A stretch of DNA of 64,000 nt from Rhabdaerophilum calidifontis (GTDB lineage Bacteria; Pseudomonadota; Alphaproteobacteria; Rhizobiales; Beijerinckiaceae), in NCBI RefSeq assembly GCF_008641065.1, contig NZ_VTRS01000006.1:144245-208244 (forward strand). Direction: 5' to 3'. The notes below the pieces were generated by a model. It was not told the origin of the DNA. It ran no database searches and was given only the letters and a program-made list of their open reading frames with translations. A program made the translations under genes and the position numbers. Positions 42,838 to 51,055 of the stretch are shown piece by piece. Numbering within the stretch: position 1 is the first letter of the stretch; every line of letters begins with the position of its first letter.

Positions 42838-43647
42838 TCAGCGGTCCGAAGGGGCGGCTCCGCGCCCGCCGCGCCGCAGGGTCGGCAGGCCGATTCCCGC
42901 CGCGTCAAACCCGCCATCCACGGCCAGGATCTGGCCCGTGATGTAGCTCGCCTCGGGCGAGGCCAGAAAGAAGATCGCCGCCGCCAGTTCTTCCTCGAGC
43001 CCGTAGCGGTTCAGCGGGATCGCGTCGTGGTAATCGGCGCGGATAGCCGGGGAATGCACCGCCTTGGCCATCGCGGTATCGACCGGCCCCGGCGCGACGG
43101 CGTTGACGCGGATGCCGAGTTCGCCGAGTTCCACGGCCTGCTGCCGCGTGAGATGCGCGAGCGCCGCCTTGCTCGTGCCGTAGGCCACCCGCAAGGTCGA
43201 GGCGCGAAGGCCGGAAATCGACGTGACGTTCACCACCGCGCCGCCGGTCTTTCCGAGCATGGGCGCCGCCGCCGCGGTGGCGAGGAACGGTCCGGTGAGA
43301 TTGACCGCGAGGACACGGTTCCATTCGGCGAGCGTCGTTTCCAGCAGCGGCTTGAACACCGCCGTGCCGGCATTGTTGACGAGCGCGTCGAGCCGCCCGA
43401 AACGGGCCTCGACCGCCGCGATCGCCGCCGTGACCGCCGCCGGATCCGCCACGTCCCCCTCGATCGGCAGAACCAAGGCGCCGGGGCCGAGCGCCGCGCA
43501 GGTCTCCCGCAGCGCGGCACCGTCGATATCGAGCACGGCGACCCGCCAGCCCGCGGCGAGGAAGCGCGCCGCGCTCGCCCGGCCGATTCCCCGCGCCGCG
43601 CCGGTGACGAGCGCGACACGCTCCACCGGTCCGTTCCCGCTCGTCAT
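42838..43647 (-). CDS. SDR family oxidoreductase
   Basis: A 269-residue classical SDR: TGAARGIGRASAARF, GDVADPAAVTAAIAAVEARF, NNAGTAVFKPLLET, the catalytic VTSISGLRAST and YGTSKAALAHLTRQ, then APGPVDTAMAK and ITGQILAVDGGF. Gluconate-5-dehydrogenase and 3-oxoacyl reductase types share this form. ATG 43647 has GAGGAAAG upstream. It is divergent from the TRAP transporter of the catabolic cluster, and the shared promoter region holds two inverted repeats, so it probably belongs to that pathway. Confidence 0.87.
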   Translation of the reverse strand: MTSGNGPVERVALVTGAARGIGRASAARFLAAGWRVAVLDIDGAALRETCAALGPGALVLPIEGDVADPAAVTAAIAAVEARFGRLDALVNNAGTAVFKPLLETTLAEWNRVLAVNLTGPFLATAAAAPMLGKTGGAVVNVTSISGLRASTLRVAYGTSKAALAHLTRQQAVELGELGIRVNAVAPGPVDTAMAKAVHSPAIRADYHDAIPLNRYGLEEELAAAIFFLASPEASYITGQILAVDGGFDAAGIGLPTLRRGGRGAAPSDR

Positions 43648-43760
43648 GGCTTTCCTCCTCTGGTGCGCGCTCTGCGTTCGCGCTTTCCGGATTTGCCTCG
43701 CCCGCATGCCCCGCGCGGGTGGCATGGCCGGGCGGCCGCCGCGCGCGATTTCACGAGTCC

Positions 43761-43788
43761 ATAATATGGAGCGGCGATTCCATATTAT
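43761..43788. promoter_or_regulatory. Inverted repeat, candidate IclR operator 1
   Basis: ATAATATGGA-N8-TCCATATTAT is a perfect 10 bp inverted repeat. The left arm with the preceding TCC also forms TCCATA-A-TATGGA, a second overlapping palindrome, so three TCCATA-type half sites lie in a row. Such multi-half-site clusters are known for IclR-family regulators, and an IclR gene lies in the same cluster. It sits just upstream of the possible -35. Confidence 0.5.
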
Positions 43789-43840
43789 TTTGTAAGCAGG
43801 TTGCGTCGATACGGGAAGTCCGCTTAGGATCAAAACAAAT

Positions 43841-43871
43841 CTTGGACCGTAGATCCACAATACGGACCAAG
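43841..43871. promoter_or_regulatory. Imperfect inverted repeat, candidate operator 2
   Basis: CTTGGACCGTA (43841-43851) and TACGGACCAAG (43861-43871) pair at 10 of 11 positions with 9 bases between. It lies about 10 bp downstream of a possible -10, where a bound repressor would block transcription into the TRAP operon. Confidence 0.4.
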
Positions 43872-43994
43872 GCATGCGCCGAACGGCCGGAAAGGCGATA
43901 GCAGGATTTCGGGCGCGGCATTCCCTGTTCCGGTCACGGCCGGCGGGGCAAGCCCTTCCCGAGTCGCGGCGGCGCAAGACGGGAGCGAGACGCC

Positions 43995-45908
43995 GTGACG
44001 GGAACGACCATAATCGAATCCTCCGGGGCCGGGCCTTCCGGGGCCGGATCTTCTGGGGCCGGGCCTTCCGCGCCGGCGCCGGGGGTCGATCTCGCGCCGC
44101 CGGGCGGATCGGCCCTGATGCGCCCGTTCGAGATCGCCGCCTCGCTCCTCATCCTGGTGATCATCGGCGCGCTGCTGGCCGGCGTGGTTTCGCGCTACGT
44201 CTTCTCGCTGCCGGTGATCTGGATCGACGAGGTGACGTCGATCTCCTTCCTCTGGCTCGCGATGCTCGGGGCGGCGATCGCGATCGACCGCAACGAGCAC
44301 CTGCGGCTGACGCTGTTCGTCGGCATGTTCCCGCCGCGGCTGCGCGCCTTCGTCAACGCCTTCGCGCTGCTGGTCATGGCCGCGTTCCTGCTCGGCATGC
44401 TGTATCCCGCGATTGATTACGCGATCGAGGAATCCTTCGTCCGCAGCCCGGCCCTGGACATTCCCAATTCCTGGCGCGTCTCGGCGATCGCGTTCGGCAT
44501 CGCCGCGATGCTGGCGCTGACGCTGCGCCATGCATTCCGCATCTGCGCGCGCCGTGATCTCATCCTCGCCGCAGCGCTGATCGTCGGCCTCGCGGCGGCG
44601 TTCTGGGCGTTGACCCCGGTTTTCAAGGGGCTCGGCTACGGCAATATCTTCATCTTCCTGGTTGTCGTGGTGGCGCTCTGCCTCGTCGCCGGCGTGCCGA
44701 TTGCCTTCTGCTTCGGCATGGGCACGCTCTGCTTCCTCGCCTTCTCGACCCAGGTGCCGATGCTGGTGATGATCGGGCGGATGGATGAGGGGATGTCGAA
44801 CATCATCCTGCTTTCCGTGCCAGTTTTCGTGCTGCTCGGCTGCGTGCTCGATGCCACGGGCATGGGCAAGGCCATCGTGGATTTTCTTGCCTCGCTGCTC
44901 GGTCATGTCCGGGCCGGCATGTCCTATGTGCTGCTCGGCTCGCTCTTCCTCGTCTCGGGGATCTCGGGTTCCAAGGTGTCCGACATGGCGACGGTGGCAC
45001 CGGCGCTGTTCCCGGAGATGAAGCGGCGCGGCTACCGCCCGCGCGAGCTGATCGCGCTGCTCGCGACCGGCGCGGCGATGGCCGAGACCGTGCCGCCGAG
45101 CATCTTGCTGATCGTGCTCGGCTCGGTGGCGGGGGTGTCGATCGCCGGGCTGTTCACCAGCGGGTTCCTCGTGGCGATGGTGCTGCTCGTCGTCCTGGCG
45201 GTGCTCGCGCGCTGGAAGGCGGGGATCGAGAGCCTCGACAATGTCCGCCGCGCGCCGCTGGCGCTGGTGGGCAGGACCGCCCTCGTGGCGGCACCCGCGC
45301 TCGTGTTGCCCTTCATCATCCGCAGTGCGGTGGGCGGCGGCGTGGCGACCGCCACCGAGGTTTCGACCATCGCGGTGCTCTATGCGATCGTGGTCGGCAT
45401 TCTGCTCTATGGCGGCATCGGCTGGCGCCGGTTCGCCGCCATGCTGGTGGAGACGGCGGCGCTTTCAGGCGCGATCCTGCTGATCCTCGGCACGGCGCTG
45501 GCGATGGCCTGGGCGCTGACGCAGACCGGCTTCGCGAACGAACTCGCGCGCTGGATGGCCAACCTGCCGGGCGGCTGGATCAGCTTCATGGCGATCACGA
45601 TCGTGGTCTTCATGGTGCTCGGCTGCTTCCTGGAGGGGCTGCCGGCCATCGTGCTGATGGCGCCGCTGATGTTCCCCATCGCGCGCAAGCTCGGCATCCA
45701 CGACGTTCATTACGCGATGGTGGTGGTGACCGCGATGAATATCGGCCTGATGACGCCGCCGATCGGCATCGGCTTCTACATCGCCTGCAAGATCGGCGAT
45801 GTGCCGCCCGACGAGGCGATGGCCGCGATCTGGCCCTATCTCGTCGCGCTGGTCGCCGGGCTCGTGATCATCGCCGCCGTGCCCGCCATCTCGACCGTCC
45901 TGCTGTGA
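43995..45908 (+). CDS. TRAP transporter fused permease (DctQ-DctM)
   Basis: A 637-residue inner-membrane protein in which the small (DctQ, about residues 45-190) and large (DctM, about 200-637) subunits of a tripartite ATP-independent periplasmic transporter are joined. DctQ part: VVSRYVFSLPVIWIDEVTSI. DctM part: VPIAFCFGMGTLCFLAF, PVFVLLGCVLDATGMG, SGSKVSDMATVAPALFPEMK and LEGLPAIVLMAPLMFPIA. Import is driven by an ion gradient with the DctP protein encoded next. The GTG start at 43995 is followed by a low-complexity cytoplasmic leader containing three 15 bp repeats. Confidence 0.9.
   Translation: MTGTTIIESSGAGPSGAGSSGAGPSAPAPGVDLAPPGGSALMRPFEIAASLLILVIIGALLAGVVSRYVFSLPVIWIDEVTSISFLWLAMLGAAIAIDRNEHLRLTLFVGMFPPRLRAFVNAFALLVMAAFLLGMLYPAIDYAIEESFVRSPALDIPNSWRVSAIAFGIAAMLALTLRHAFRICARRDLILAAALIVGLAAAFWALTPVFKGLGYGNIFIFLVVVVALCLVAGVPIAFCFGMGTLCFLAFSTQVPMLVMIGRMDEGMSNIILLSVPVFVLLGCVLDATGMGKAIVDFLASLLGHVRAGMSYVLLGSLFLVSGISGSKVSDMATVAPALFPEMKRRGYRPRELIALLATGAAMAETVPPSILLIVLGSVAGVSIAGLFTSGFLVAMVLLVVLAVLARWKAGIESLDNVRRAPLALVGRTALVAAPALVLPFIIRSAVGGGVATATEVSTIAVLYAIVVGILLYGGIGWRRFAAMLVETAALSGAILLILGTALAMAWALTQTGFANELARWMANLPGGWISFMAITIVVFMVLGCFLEGLPAIVLMAPLMFPIARKLGIHDVHYAMVVVTAMNIGLMTPPIGIGFYIACKIGDVPPDEAMAAIWPYLVALVAGLVIIAAVPAISTVLL
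44025..44069 (+). repeat. Three tandem 15 bp repeats inside the fused TRAP permease gene
   Basis: Units at 44025-44039, 44040-44054 and 44055-44069 read GGGGCCGGGCCTTCC, a variant with three changes, and the first form again. They encode GAGPS-GAGSS-GAGPS in the cytoplasmic N-terminal leader. In-frame units of this type can expand or contract by slippage without breaking the gene. Confidence 0.8.
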
Positions 45909-45984
45909 GCCGGGAAAGAGCCCGGACACGCGAACGCATATCGGAAGACCCTGTCGGGATAGCCGACCAACATAGGAGGAAACC

Positions 45985-47004
45985 ATGAAACTCTCCCGTC
46001 GCGCGCTTCTTCAGGCCAGCGCCGCCACCGCCACGCTCGGTGGCTTCCATCTCGGGCGTGGCGAGGCCCAGAACGCCGAATTCACCTACAAATACGCGCA
46101 CAACCTCCAGGTGACGCACCCCGTTCATATCCGCGCCTCGGAGGCGGCCGAGAAGATCAGGCAGGAGACGAACGGCCGGCTCGTCATCCAGATCTTCCCG
46201 TCGAGCCAGCTCGGCTCGGATACCGATATGCTGAGTCAGGTGCGCTCGGGCGGCATCGACTTCTTCACGCTCTCGCCGCTCATTCTCTCGACGCTCGTGC
46301 CCAACGCCTCGCTCAACGGCATCGGCTTCGCCTTCGCCAATTACGATGCGGTGTGGAAGGCGATGGACGGCGAGCTCGGCGCCTATGTCCGCGGCCAGAT
46401 CGGCAAGGCCAATCTGGTGGTGATGGACCGGATCTGGGACAACGGCTTCCGGCAGATGACGAGTTCCAAGGGGCCGATCAACACCCCGGACGATCTCAAG
46501 GGCTTCAAGATCCGCGTGCCTGTCAGCCCGCTCTGGACCTCGATGTTCACGGCCTTCCAATCCGCTCCCGCGAGCATCAATTTCGCGGATGTCTACACCT
46601 CGCTCCAGACCAAGATCGTCGACGGGCAGGAGAACCCGCTCGCGATCATCTCGACGGCCAAGCTCTACGAGGTGCAAAAATACTGCTCCGTCACCAACCA
46701 TATGTGGGACGGGTTCTGGTTCCTCGCCAATCGCCGTGCCTGGGAGCGGCTGCCGGCGGATCTGCGCGAGATCGTGGCGAAGAATCTCAACGCGGCCGCG
46801 ATCCTCCAGCGCGCGGACGTGGCGCAGCTCAATGCCGGGCTCCGCGCGGACCTCACCGCCAAGGGCATGATCTTCAACGACACCAAGGCCGACCCGTTCC
46901 GGGATGCCCTGCGCAAGGCCGGGTTTTACGCCGAATGGAAGAAGAAATACGGCGACGAGGCCTGGAGCATCCTCGAAAAGGCCTCCGGCGGCACGCTGGG
47001 CTGA
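45985..47004 (+). CDS. TRAP transporter substrate-binding protein DctP
   Basis: Periplasmic solute-binding protein of 339 residues with a twin-arginine-type leader (SRRALLQASAATA) ending near GEAQNA. Family features: YAHNLQVTHPVHIRASEAAE, RLVIQIFPSSQLGSDTDML, the carboxylate-clamp region GFKIRVPVSPLWTSMFTAF and VYTSLQTKIVDGQENPLAI. The Arg in KIRVP usually binds the ligand's carboxylate, so an organic acid is likely. GGAGG precedes the ATG. The gene lies 76 bases after the fused permease. Confidence 0.9.
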   Translation: MKLSRRALLQASAATATLGGFHLGRGEAQNAEFTYKYAHNLQVTHPVHIRASEAAEKIRQETNGRLVIQIFPSSQLGSDTDMLSQVRSGGIDFFTLSPLILSTLVPNASLNGIGFAFANYDAVWKAMDGELGAYVRGQIGKANLVVMDRIWDNGFRQMTSSKGPINTPDDLKGFKIRVPVSPLWTSMFTAFQSAPASINFADVYTSLQTKIVDGQENPLAIISTAKLYEVQKYCSVTNHMWDGFWFLANRRAWERLPADLREIVAKNLNAAAILQRADVAQLNAGLRADLTAKGMIFNDTKADPFRDALRKAGFYAEWKKKYGDEAWSILEKASGGTLG

Positions 47005-47078
47005 GTCGGGCTTGCGAAGGGCGCGCCGCGGATGCGCGCCCTTCGGAGCGGGCCGGACGCGCGGAACCGATCCCGATC

Positions 47079-47936
47079 ATGAACCTTGAGATCAACTCCC
47101 TCGACACGGCGCCCGGCGCGCAGAGCATCGGGCGCGCGCTCGCGGTGTTGCGGCTGCTCGGCGCCAGCCCGAAGCATGGCGCAAGCCTCTCCGAACTCGT
47201 GGCGGAAAGCGGGCTGATGAAGCCGACCTGCCGGCGTATTCTGCTGGCGCTGATGGAGGCTGGCCTTGTCGAGCAGGATTCCGGCTCGCGCCGCTATTAT
47301 CTCGGGCCGGAACTCTATGTGCTCGGCATGATCGCGGCGGAACGCTTCGGGATCGACCGCCTCGCGCTCGATTGCGTCGGCCGCCTCGCGCAGAAAACCG
47401 GCGACGCGGCCTTTCTCCAGGTCCGGCGCGGCAGTGTCGTCGTCTGTCTCGCGCGCGAGGACGGCACCTATCCGATCCGCTCGCATGTTCTGGCGGCGGG
47501 TGACCGCCATCCGCTCGGCGTCGGGGCCGGGCCGCTCGCGATCCTCGCCGCGCTCGAGGATCCCGAGGTCGCGGCGATGATGGCCGCCAATGCCCGGCTG
47601 CTCGAAACCAAATACCCGATGCTGAGCCGGCCGCAGATCCTCGATCTGGTCGCCGAGACGCGCGCCAGGGGCTACAGCCTCAATCGCGGCCTGCTCTTTC
47701 CGGGCTCGTGGGGCATGGGCATGGCGATCCGGACGCCGTCGGGCCGGATCGAGGCCTGCCTGTCGCTGGCCGCGGTTGAAAACCGGATGCAGCCGGATCG
47801 CGAGCCCCAGCTCGCCGCCTGGCTTGCGGAGGAGGTGCGGCTCGTGGAACAGCGCCTGCGCGCAAGCCATCAATCGGAGACCCGTATCCCACCCGGTGCG
47901 GTCCGGCGCCGGAAGCCTGAAGGGGAGGAACCATGA
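47079..47936 (+). CDS. IclR family transcriptional regulator
   Basis: A 285-residue regulator: N-terminal winged helix (IGRALAVLRLLGASPKHGAS, then GLMKPTCRRILLALMEAGLV) and the C-terminal ligand-binding IclR domain (AHVLAAGDRHPLGVGAGPLAIL-type segment at about 145-165, GYSLNRGLLFPGSWGMGMAI). IclR proteins often sense pathway intermediates. It is encoded between the TRAP transporter and the acyl-CoA ligase and is the natural candidate to act on the inverted repeats before the TRAP genes. Confidence 0.88.
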   Translation: MNLEINSLDTAPGAQSIGRALAVLRLLGASPKHGASLSELVAESGLMKPTCRRILLALMEAGLVEQDSGSRRYYLGPELYVLGMIAAERFGIDRLALDCVGRLAQKTGDAAFLQVRRGSVVVCLAREDGTYPIRSHVLAAGDRHPLGVGAGPLAILAALEDPEVAAMMAANARLLETKYPMLSRPQILDLVAETRARGYSLNRGLLFPGSWGMGMAIRTPSGRIEACLSLAAVENRMQPDREPQLAAWLAEEVRLVEQRLRASHQSETRIPPGAVRRRKPEGEEP

Positions 47937-47994
47937 CGCAACGCAGGAGCCGCGCCGCCGGCGCCGGAGGCATCGCGCATCGGAGGACGGCGGC

Positions 47995-49632
47995 ATGACC
48001 CCGCTGGATCCCGTCGGCGGGGTGGCGCCGCGCTCGGCGCGGGTGATGAATCTCGCGCATCTCATCCGCCAGAACGCCCGCCGCTTTCCGGATCTGCCGG
48101 GGCTGATCTGGGGCGAGAGGCGCTGGACCTGGGCCGAGATCGACGCGGAGGTGAATGCCTTCGCCGCCGCGCTTGCCGCGCGCGGGATCGCGAAGGGGGA
48201 TAGGCTGCTCGTGCATTCGAAGAACACGGCGCAGATGTTCTTCTCGATGTTTGCCTGCTTCAAACTCGGCGCGGTGTGGGTGCCGACCAATTTCCGCCTG
48301 ATGCCCGAGGAGATCATCTATCTCGCCGAGTTCTCCGGCGCGAAGAGCTTCCTCTGCCATGGCGATTTCCCGGACCACGCTGCTGCGATCGCCGGCCGGG
48401 TCGCCAATGTCGAATTCATCTGGCGCCTCGACGAACAGGCGCGCGACGGCGATTTCGGCGAGGCCGGGATGGGGGCGCTGCTCGCGGCGCATCGCGGCGC
48501 CCGCGTGCCGGACGCGGCCGTGGAGCATTATGATCCGTGCTGGTTCTTCTTCACATCCGGGACCACCGGCCGCTCCAAGGCGGCGGTCCTCTGCCACGGG
48601 CAGATGGCCTTCGTGCTGACCAACCATCTTTGCGATCTCCTGCCGGGCACCACCGAGCGCGATGCGAGCCTTGTCGTCGCGCCGCTGAGCCACGGCGCCG
48701 GCGTCCACCAGCTCAACATCGTCGCGCGCGGCGCTCCGACGATCCTGATGCCAAGCGAGAAATTCGACATTGCCGAGGCGTTCCGGCTCATCGAGACGCA
48801 TCGCGTCACCAACATGTTCACGGTGCCGACCATCCTGAAAATGCTGGCCGAGCATCCGGCTGCGGATGCCTTCGACCATTCCTCGCTGCGCCATGTGATT
48901 TATGCCGGCGCGCCGATGTATCGCGAGGATCAGAAATTCGCGCTGAAGAAGTTCGGCAAGGTGATCGTGCAGTATTTCGGGCTTGGTGAGGTGACGGGAA
49001 ACATCACGGTGCTGCCACCGGCACTGCATGAGCCGGAGGACCACGCCAACAGCCGGGTCGGCACCTGCGGCTTCGAGCGCACGGGCATGCAGGTCTCGAT
49101 CCAGGACGAGGCGGGGCGCGAACTTGCGCCGTTCGAGACCGGAGAGATCTGCGTCATCGGCCCGGCGGTCTTCGCCGGTTATTACCGGAACCCGGAGGCG
49201 AACGAGAAAGCCTTCCGCGACGGCTGGTTCCGCACCGGCGATCTCGGCCACATGGACGCGCAGGGCTTCGTCTACATCACCGGCCGCGCCTCCGACATGT
49301 ATATCTCCGGCGGCTCCAACATCTATCCGCGCGAGATCGAGGAGAAGATCCTCACCCATCCCGACATCGCCGAGGTGGCGGTGCTCGGCGTGCCGGACAA
49401 GCTCTGGGGCGAGGTGGGGGTGGCAATCTGCGTGCCGCGCCCCGGCGCGCAGCCGGACGAGGCGGCGCTCGCGGATTTCCTCGGCGCGAAGATCCCGCGC
49501 TACAAGATGCCGAAGCGCTTCTTCTTCTGGGAGGCGCTACCGAAATCCGGTTATGGCAAGGTTCCGAAGCGCATGGTGCGCGATGAGCTGGAGCGGCGCG
49601 GGCTGATCGGGCCGGACGGGCTCGCCGGATGA
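47995..49632 (+). CDS. Acyl-CoA synthetase (AMP-dependent ligase)
   Basis: A 545-residue ANL-family ligase that activates a carboxylic acid to its CoA thioester via an acyl-AMP. Motifs: FFTSGTTGRSKAAVLCH (phosphate loop), VQYFGLGEVTGNI, GWFRTGDLGHMDAQGFVYIT, GRASDMYISGGSNIYPREIE, and the C-terminal catalytic Lys in GYGKVPKRM. It is closest in form to fatty-acyl/aryl-CoA ligases. ATG 47995 follows GGAGGACGG. With the TRAP transporter upstream this suggests that the imported acid is CoA-activated. Its stop overlaps the PPC-domain gene by 4 bases. Confidence 0.9.
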   Translation: MTPLDPVGGVAPRSARVMNLAHLIRQNARRFPDLPGLIWGERRWTWAEIDAEVNAFAAALAARGIAKGDRLLVHSKNTAQMFFSMFACFKLGAVWVPTNFRLMPEEIIYLAEFSGAKSFLCHGDFPDHAAAIAGRVANVEFIWRLDEQARDGDFGEAGMGALLAAHRGARVPDAAVEHYDPCWFFFTSGTTGRSKAAVLCHGQMAFVLTNHLCDLLPGTTERDASLVVAPLSHGAGVHQLNIVARGAPTILMPSEKFDIAEAFRLIETHRVTNMFTVPTILKMLAEHPAADAFDHSSLRHVIYAGAPMYREDQKFALKKFGKVIVQYFGLGEVTGNITVLPPALHEPEDHANSRVGTCGFERTGMQVSIQDEAGRELAPFETGEICVIGPAVFAGYYRNPEANEKAFRDGWFRTGDLGHMDAQGFVYITGRASDMYISGGSNIYPREIEEKILTHPDIAEVAVLGVPDKLWGEVGVAICVPRPGAQPDEAALADFLGAKIPRYKMPKRFFFWEALPKSGYGKVPKRMVRDELERRGLIGPDGLAG

Positions 49633-50501
49633 CGCAAACCCGCTTCATCCGGCAGCCGGGGCCGGCGCTGTTGCCGCGCATCGTCGCCGAGCCGGCGCGC
49701 GGGCGGGCGCTGGATCTCGACCTCGCCGCCGGGTTGCCGCTGCTGGAGGCGGTGCGGCGCGGGTTTGCGGCTTCAGGCTTCGCGAGCGGGGTCGTGGAAC
49801 TCGGCGCGCTGGCGCTCGGCCCCTTCGCCTATGTGATGCCGGCCCTATCGCCGGATGGGCGCCATGCCGCCTTCTATTCCGCGATCTTTCGCCCGGCCGG
49901 GATCACCCGGCTTGAAGGCGGCGCCATGACCTTCGGCCGGCGGGAGGGCGCGCCCTTCTTCCATTGCCACGCGCTGTGGCGCGAGGCGGACGGCCGTCGG
50001 GGGGGCGGCCACATCCTGCCCGAGGAAACCACCCTCGCCGAGCCTGCGCGGGTGCGGGCCTTCGGGCTCGACGGCGCGATCTTCGAATCCCGGCCTGACC
50101 CCGAAACCAATTTCACGATCTTCGGCCCGGTTGCCGCCGATGCAGGCGGGGCGGGGGATCGCGCGGCGCTCGCAATCCGGCTGCGGCCAAACCAGGACCT
50201 GCACGCCGCGATCGAGGCCGCCTGCGCGGCGGCGGGCTTCGGCGCGGCGCTGATCCGCGGCGGGGTCGGCTCGATTATCGGCGCCCGGTTCGAGGACGGC
50301 GCCTGCTTCCCGGAATTCGCGACCGAGGTGTTCATCGCCGCCGGCACCGTGGCGCGCCAGCCGGGCGGCGACCATCGCGCCGCGATCGAGGCCGGCTTCG
50401 TCAACCATGTCGGCGCGCTGCATCGCGGCCGGCTCGCGCGCGGCGAGAACCCGGTTCTGATGACCTTCGAACTCGTAATCGAGGCCGTGGACGGCGCGTG
50501 A
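49629..50501 (+). CDS. Protein with two PPC (DUF296) domains
   Basis: A 290-residue protein made of two copies of the plant-and-prokaryote-conserved domain. Copy 1 (about 20-150) includes GAPFFHCHALWREADGRRGG followed by GHILPEETTLAEPARV; copy 2 (about 165-290) includes LRPNQDLHAAIEAACAAAGF, FPEFATEVFIAAGTV and NHVGALHRGRLARGENPVLM. The His/Glu-containing GGHILPEE segment could bind metal. Single-domain bacterial members are trimeric with unknown activity. Coupling by an ATGA overlap to the acyl-CoA ligase points to a catabolic role rather than DNA binding. Confidence 0.75.
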   Translation: MTQTRFIRQPGPALLPRIVAEPARGRALDLDLAAGLPLLEAVRRGFAASGFASGVVELGALALGPFAYVMPALSPDGRHAAFYSAIFRPAGITRLEGGAMTFGRREGAPFFHCHALWREADGRRGGGHILPEETTLAEPARVRAFGLDGAIFESRPDPETNFTIFGPVAADAGGAGDRAALAIRLRPNQDLHAAIEAACAAAGFGAALIRGGVGSIIGARFEDGACFPEFATEVFIAAGTVARQPGGDHRAAIEAGFVNHVGALHRGRLARGENPVLMTFELVIEAVDGA

Positions 50502-50683
50502 GGCCCCGCGCGCCGGAGCGCCGGGCCTGATATCCGCCTGTCATCGGATGTTGCGATATGTGCGCCGCGCGGCTGGAGCACAGGCGGCAGATCATCCTGG
50601 CATGACGATGCGTCACGATCACGGAACGGAGTGCCGCATGTTCCGGCCGCACCGAAATCCGGTGACGCCAACCCACACAACGC

Positions 50684-50712
50684 TTGACGAAAAGATAGAT
50701 TTAATATATTCT
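50684..50712 (+). promoter_or_regulatory. Candidate promoter of the cbb3 oxidase operon
   Basis: TTGACG (50684-50689), 17 bp, TATTCT (50707-50712) within an unusually AT-rich 30 bp stretch ahead of the first gene of the oxidase operon; TATATT (50705-50710) is an alternative -10 at 15 bp spacing. No FNR/FixK TTGAT-N4-ATCAA box was seen in this 233 bp region, although such sites often control cbb3 genes. Confidence 0.45.
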
Positions 50713-50734
50713 TTTTTTGAACCGGTGGAGCGCG

Positions 50735-51055
50735 ATGAGCAGGCAGGGCGTGACGATCGCAGGCGGGGAGGCGGGCGCGGCCGAGATCACGGTCGATGCC
50801 GGGCTTCTCGCGCCGCTCTTCGATCTCGAGCCGCAGGCGATCATTGCACGGATCCGCGAGGGCAGTCTCATCTCGATCTGCGAGCGCGGGATCGGGGCGG
50901 ATGAGGGGCTGATGCGGCTCACCTTCCGCCACGGCACGCGGCGCGTCCGCCTGATCGTGGACCGGGAGGGCCGGCTGCGCTGGCGCTCCTCCGTCGAGAC
51001 CCGCGCGCCCGCGCCGGCCCCGGCTTCCCCTCGGAAAGAAGGAACCCCGCGATGA
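50735..51055 (+). CDS. Small protein at the head of the cbb3 operon (DUF6522-like)
   Basis: A 106-residue soluble protein: ITVDAGLLAPLFDLEPQAII, GSLISICERGIGADEGLMRL and TFRHGTRRVRLIVDREGRLR. It has the look of the short uncharacterised proteins often encoded beside cytochrome oxidase genes in alphaproteobacteria (I believe DUF6522, not certain). ATG 50735 has GGTGGAG upstream. The last 4 bases overlap ccoN, so it is translationally coupled to the oxidase. Confidence 0.7.
   Translation: MSRQGVTIAGGEAGAAEITVDAGLLAPLFDLEPQAIIARIREGSLISICERGIGADEGLMRLTFRHGTRRVRLIVDREGRLRWRSSVETRAPAPAPASPRKEGTPR

Larger units (their letters stand above)
43648..43994. promoter_or_regulatory. Divergent control region of the IclR/TRAP catabolic cluster
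   Basis: A 347 bp stretch without a gene between the SDR (minus) and the TRAP permease (plus). Its middle is AT-rich compared with its surroundings. It contains two inverted repeats (listed separately) and a possible plus-strand promoter: TTGCGT (43801-43806), 18 bp, TAGGAT (43825-43830). The remaining 100 bp before the TRAP start hold nothing I recognise. Confidence 0.5.

Noticed and set aside
50502..50734. FNR/FixK box upstream of the cbb3 operon
   Set aside because: I looked for TTGAT-N4-ATCAA variants. The nearest string (TTGACGAAAAGATAG) matches only the left half.
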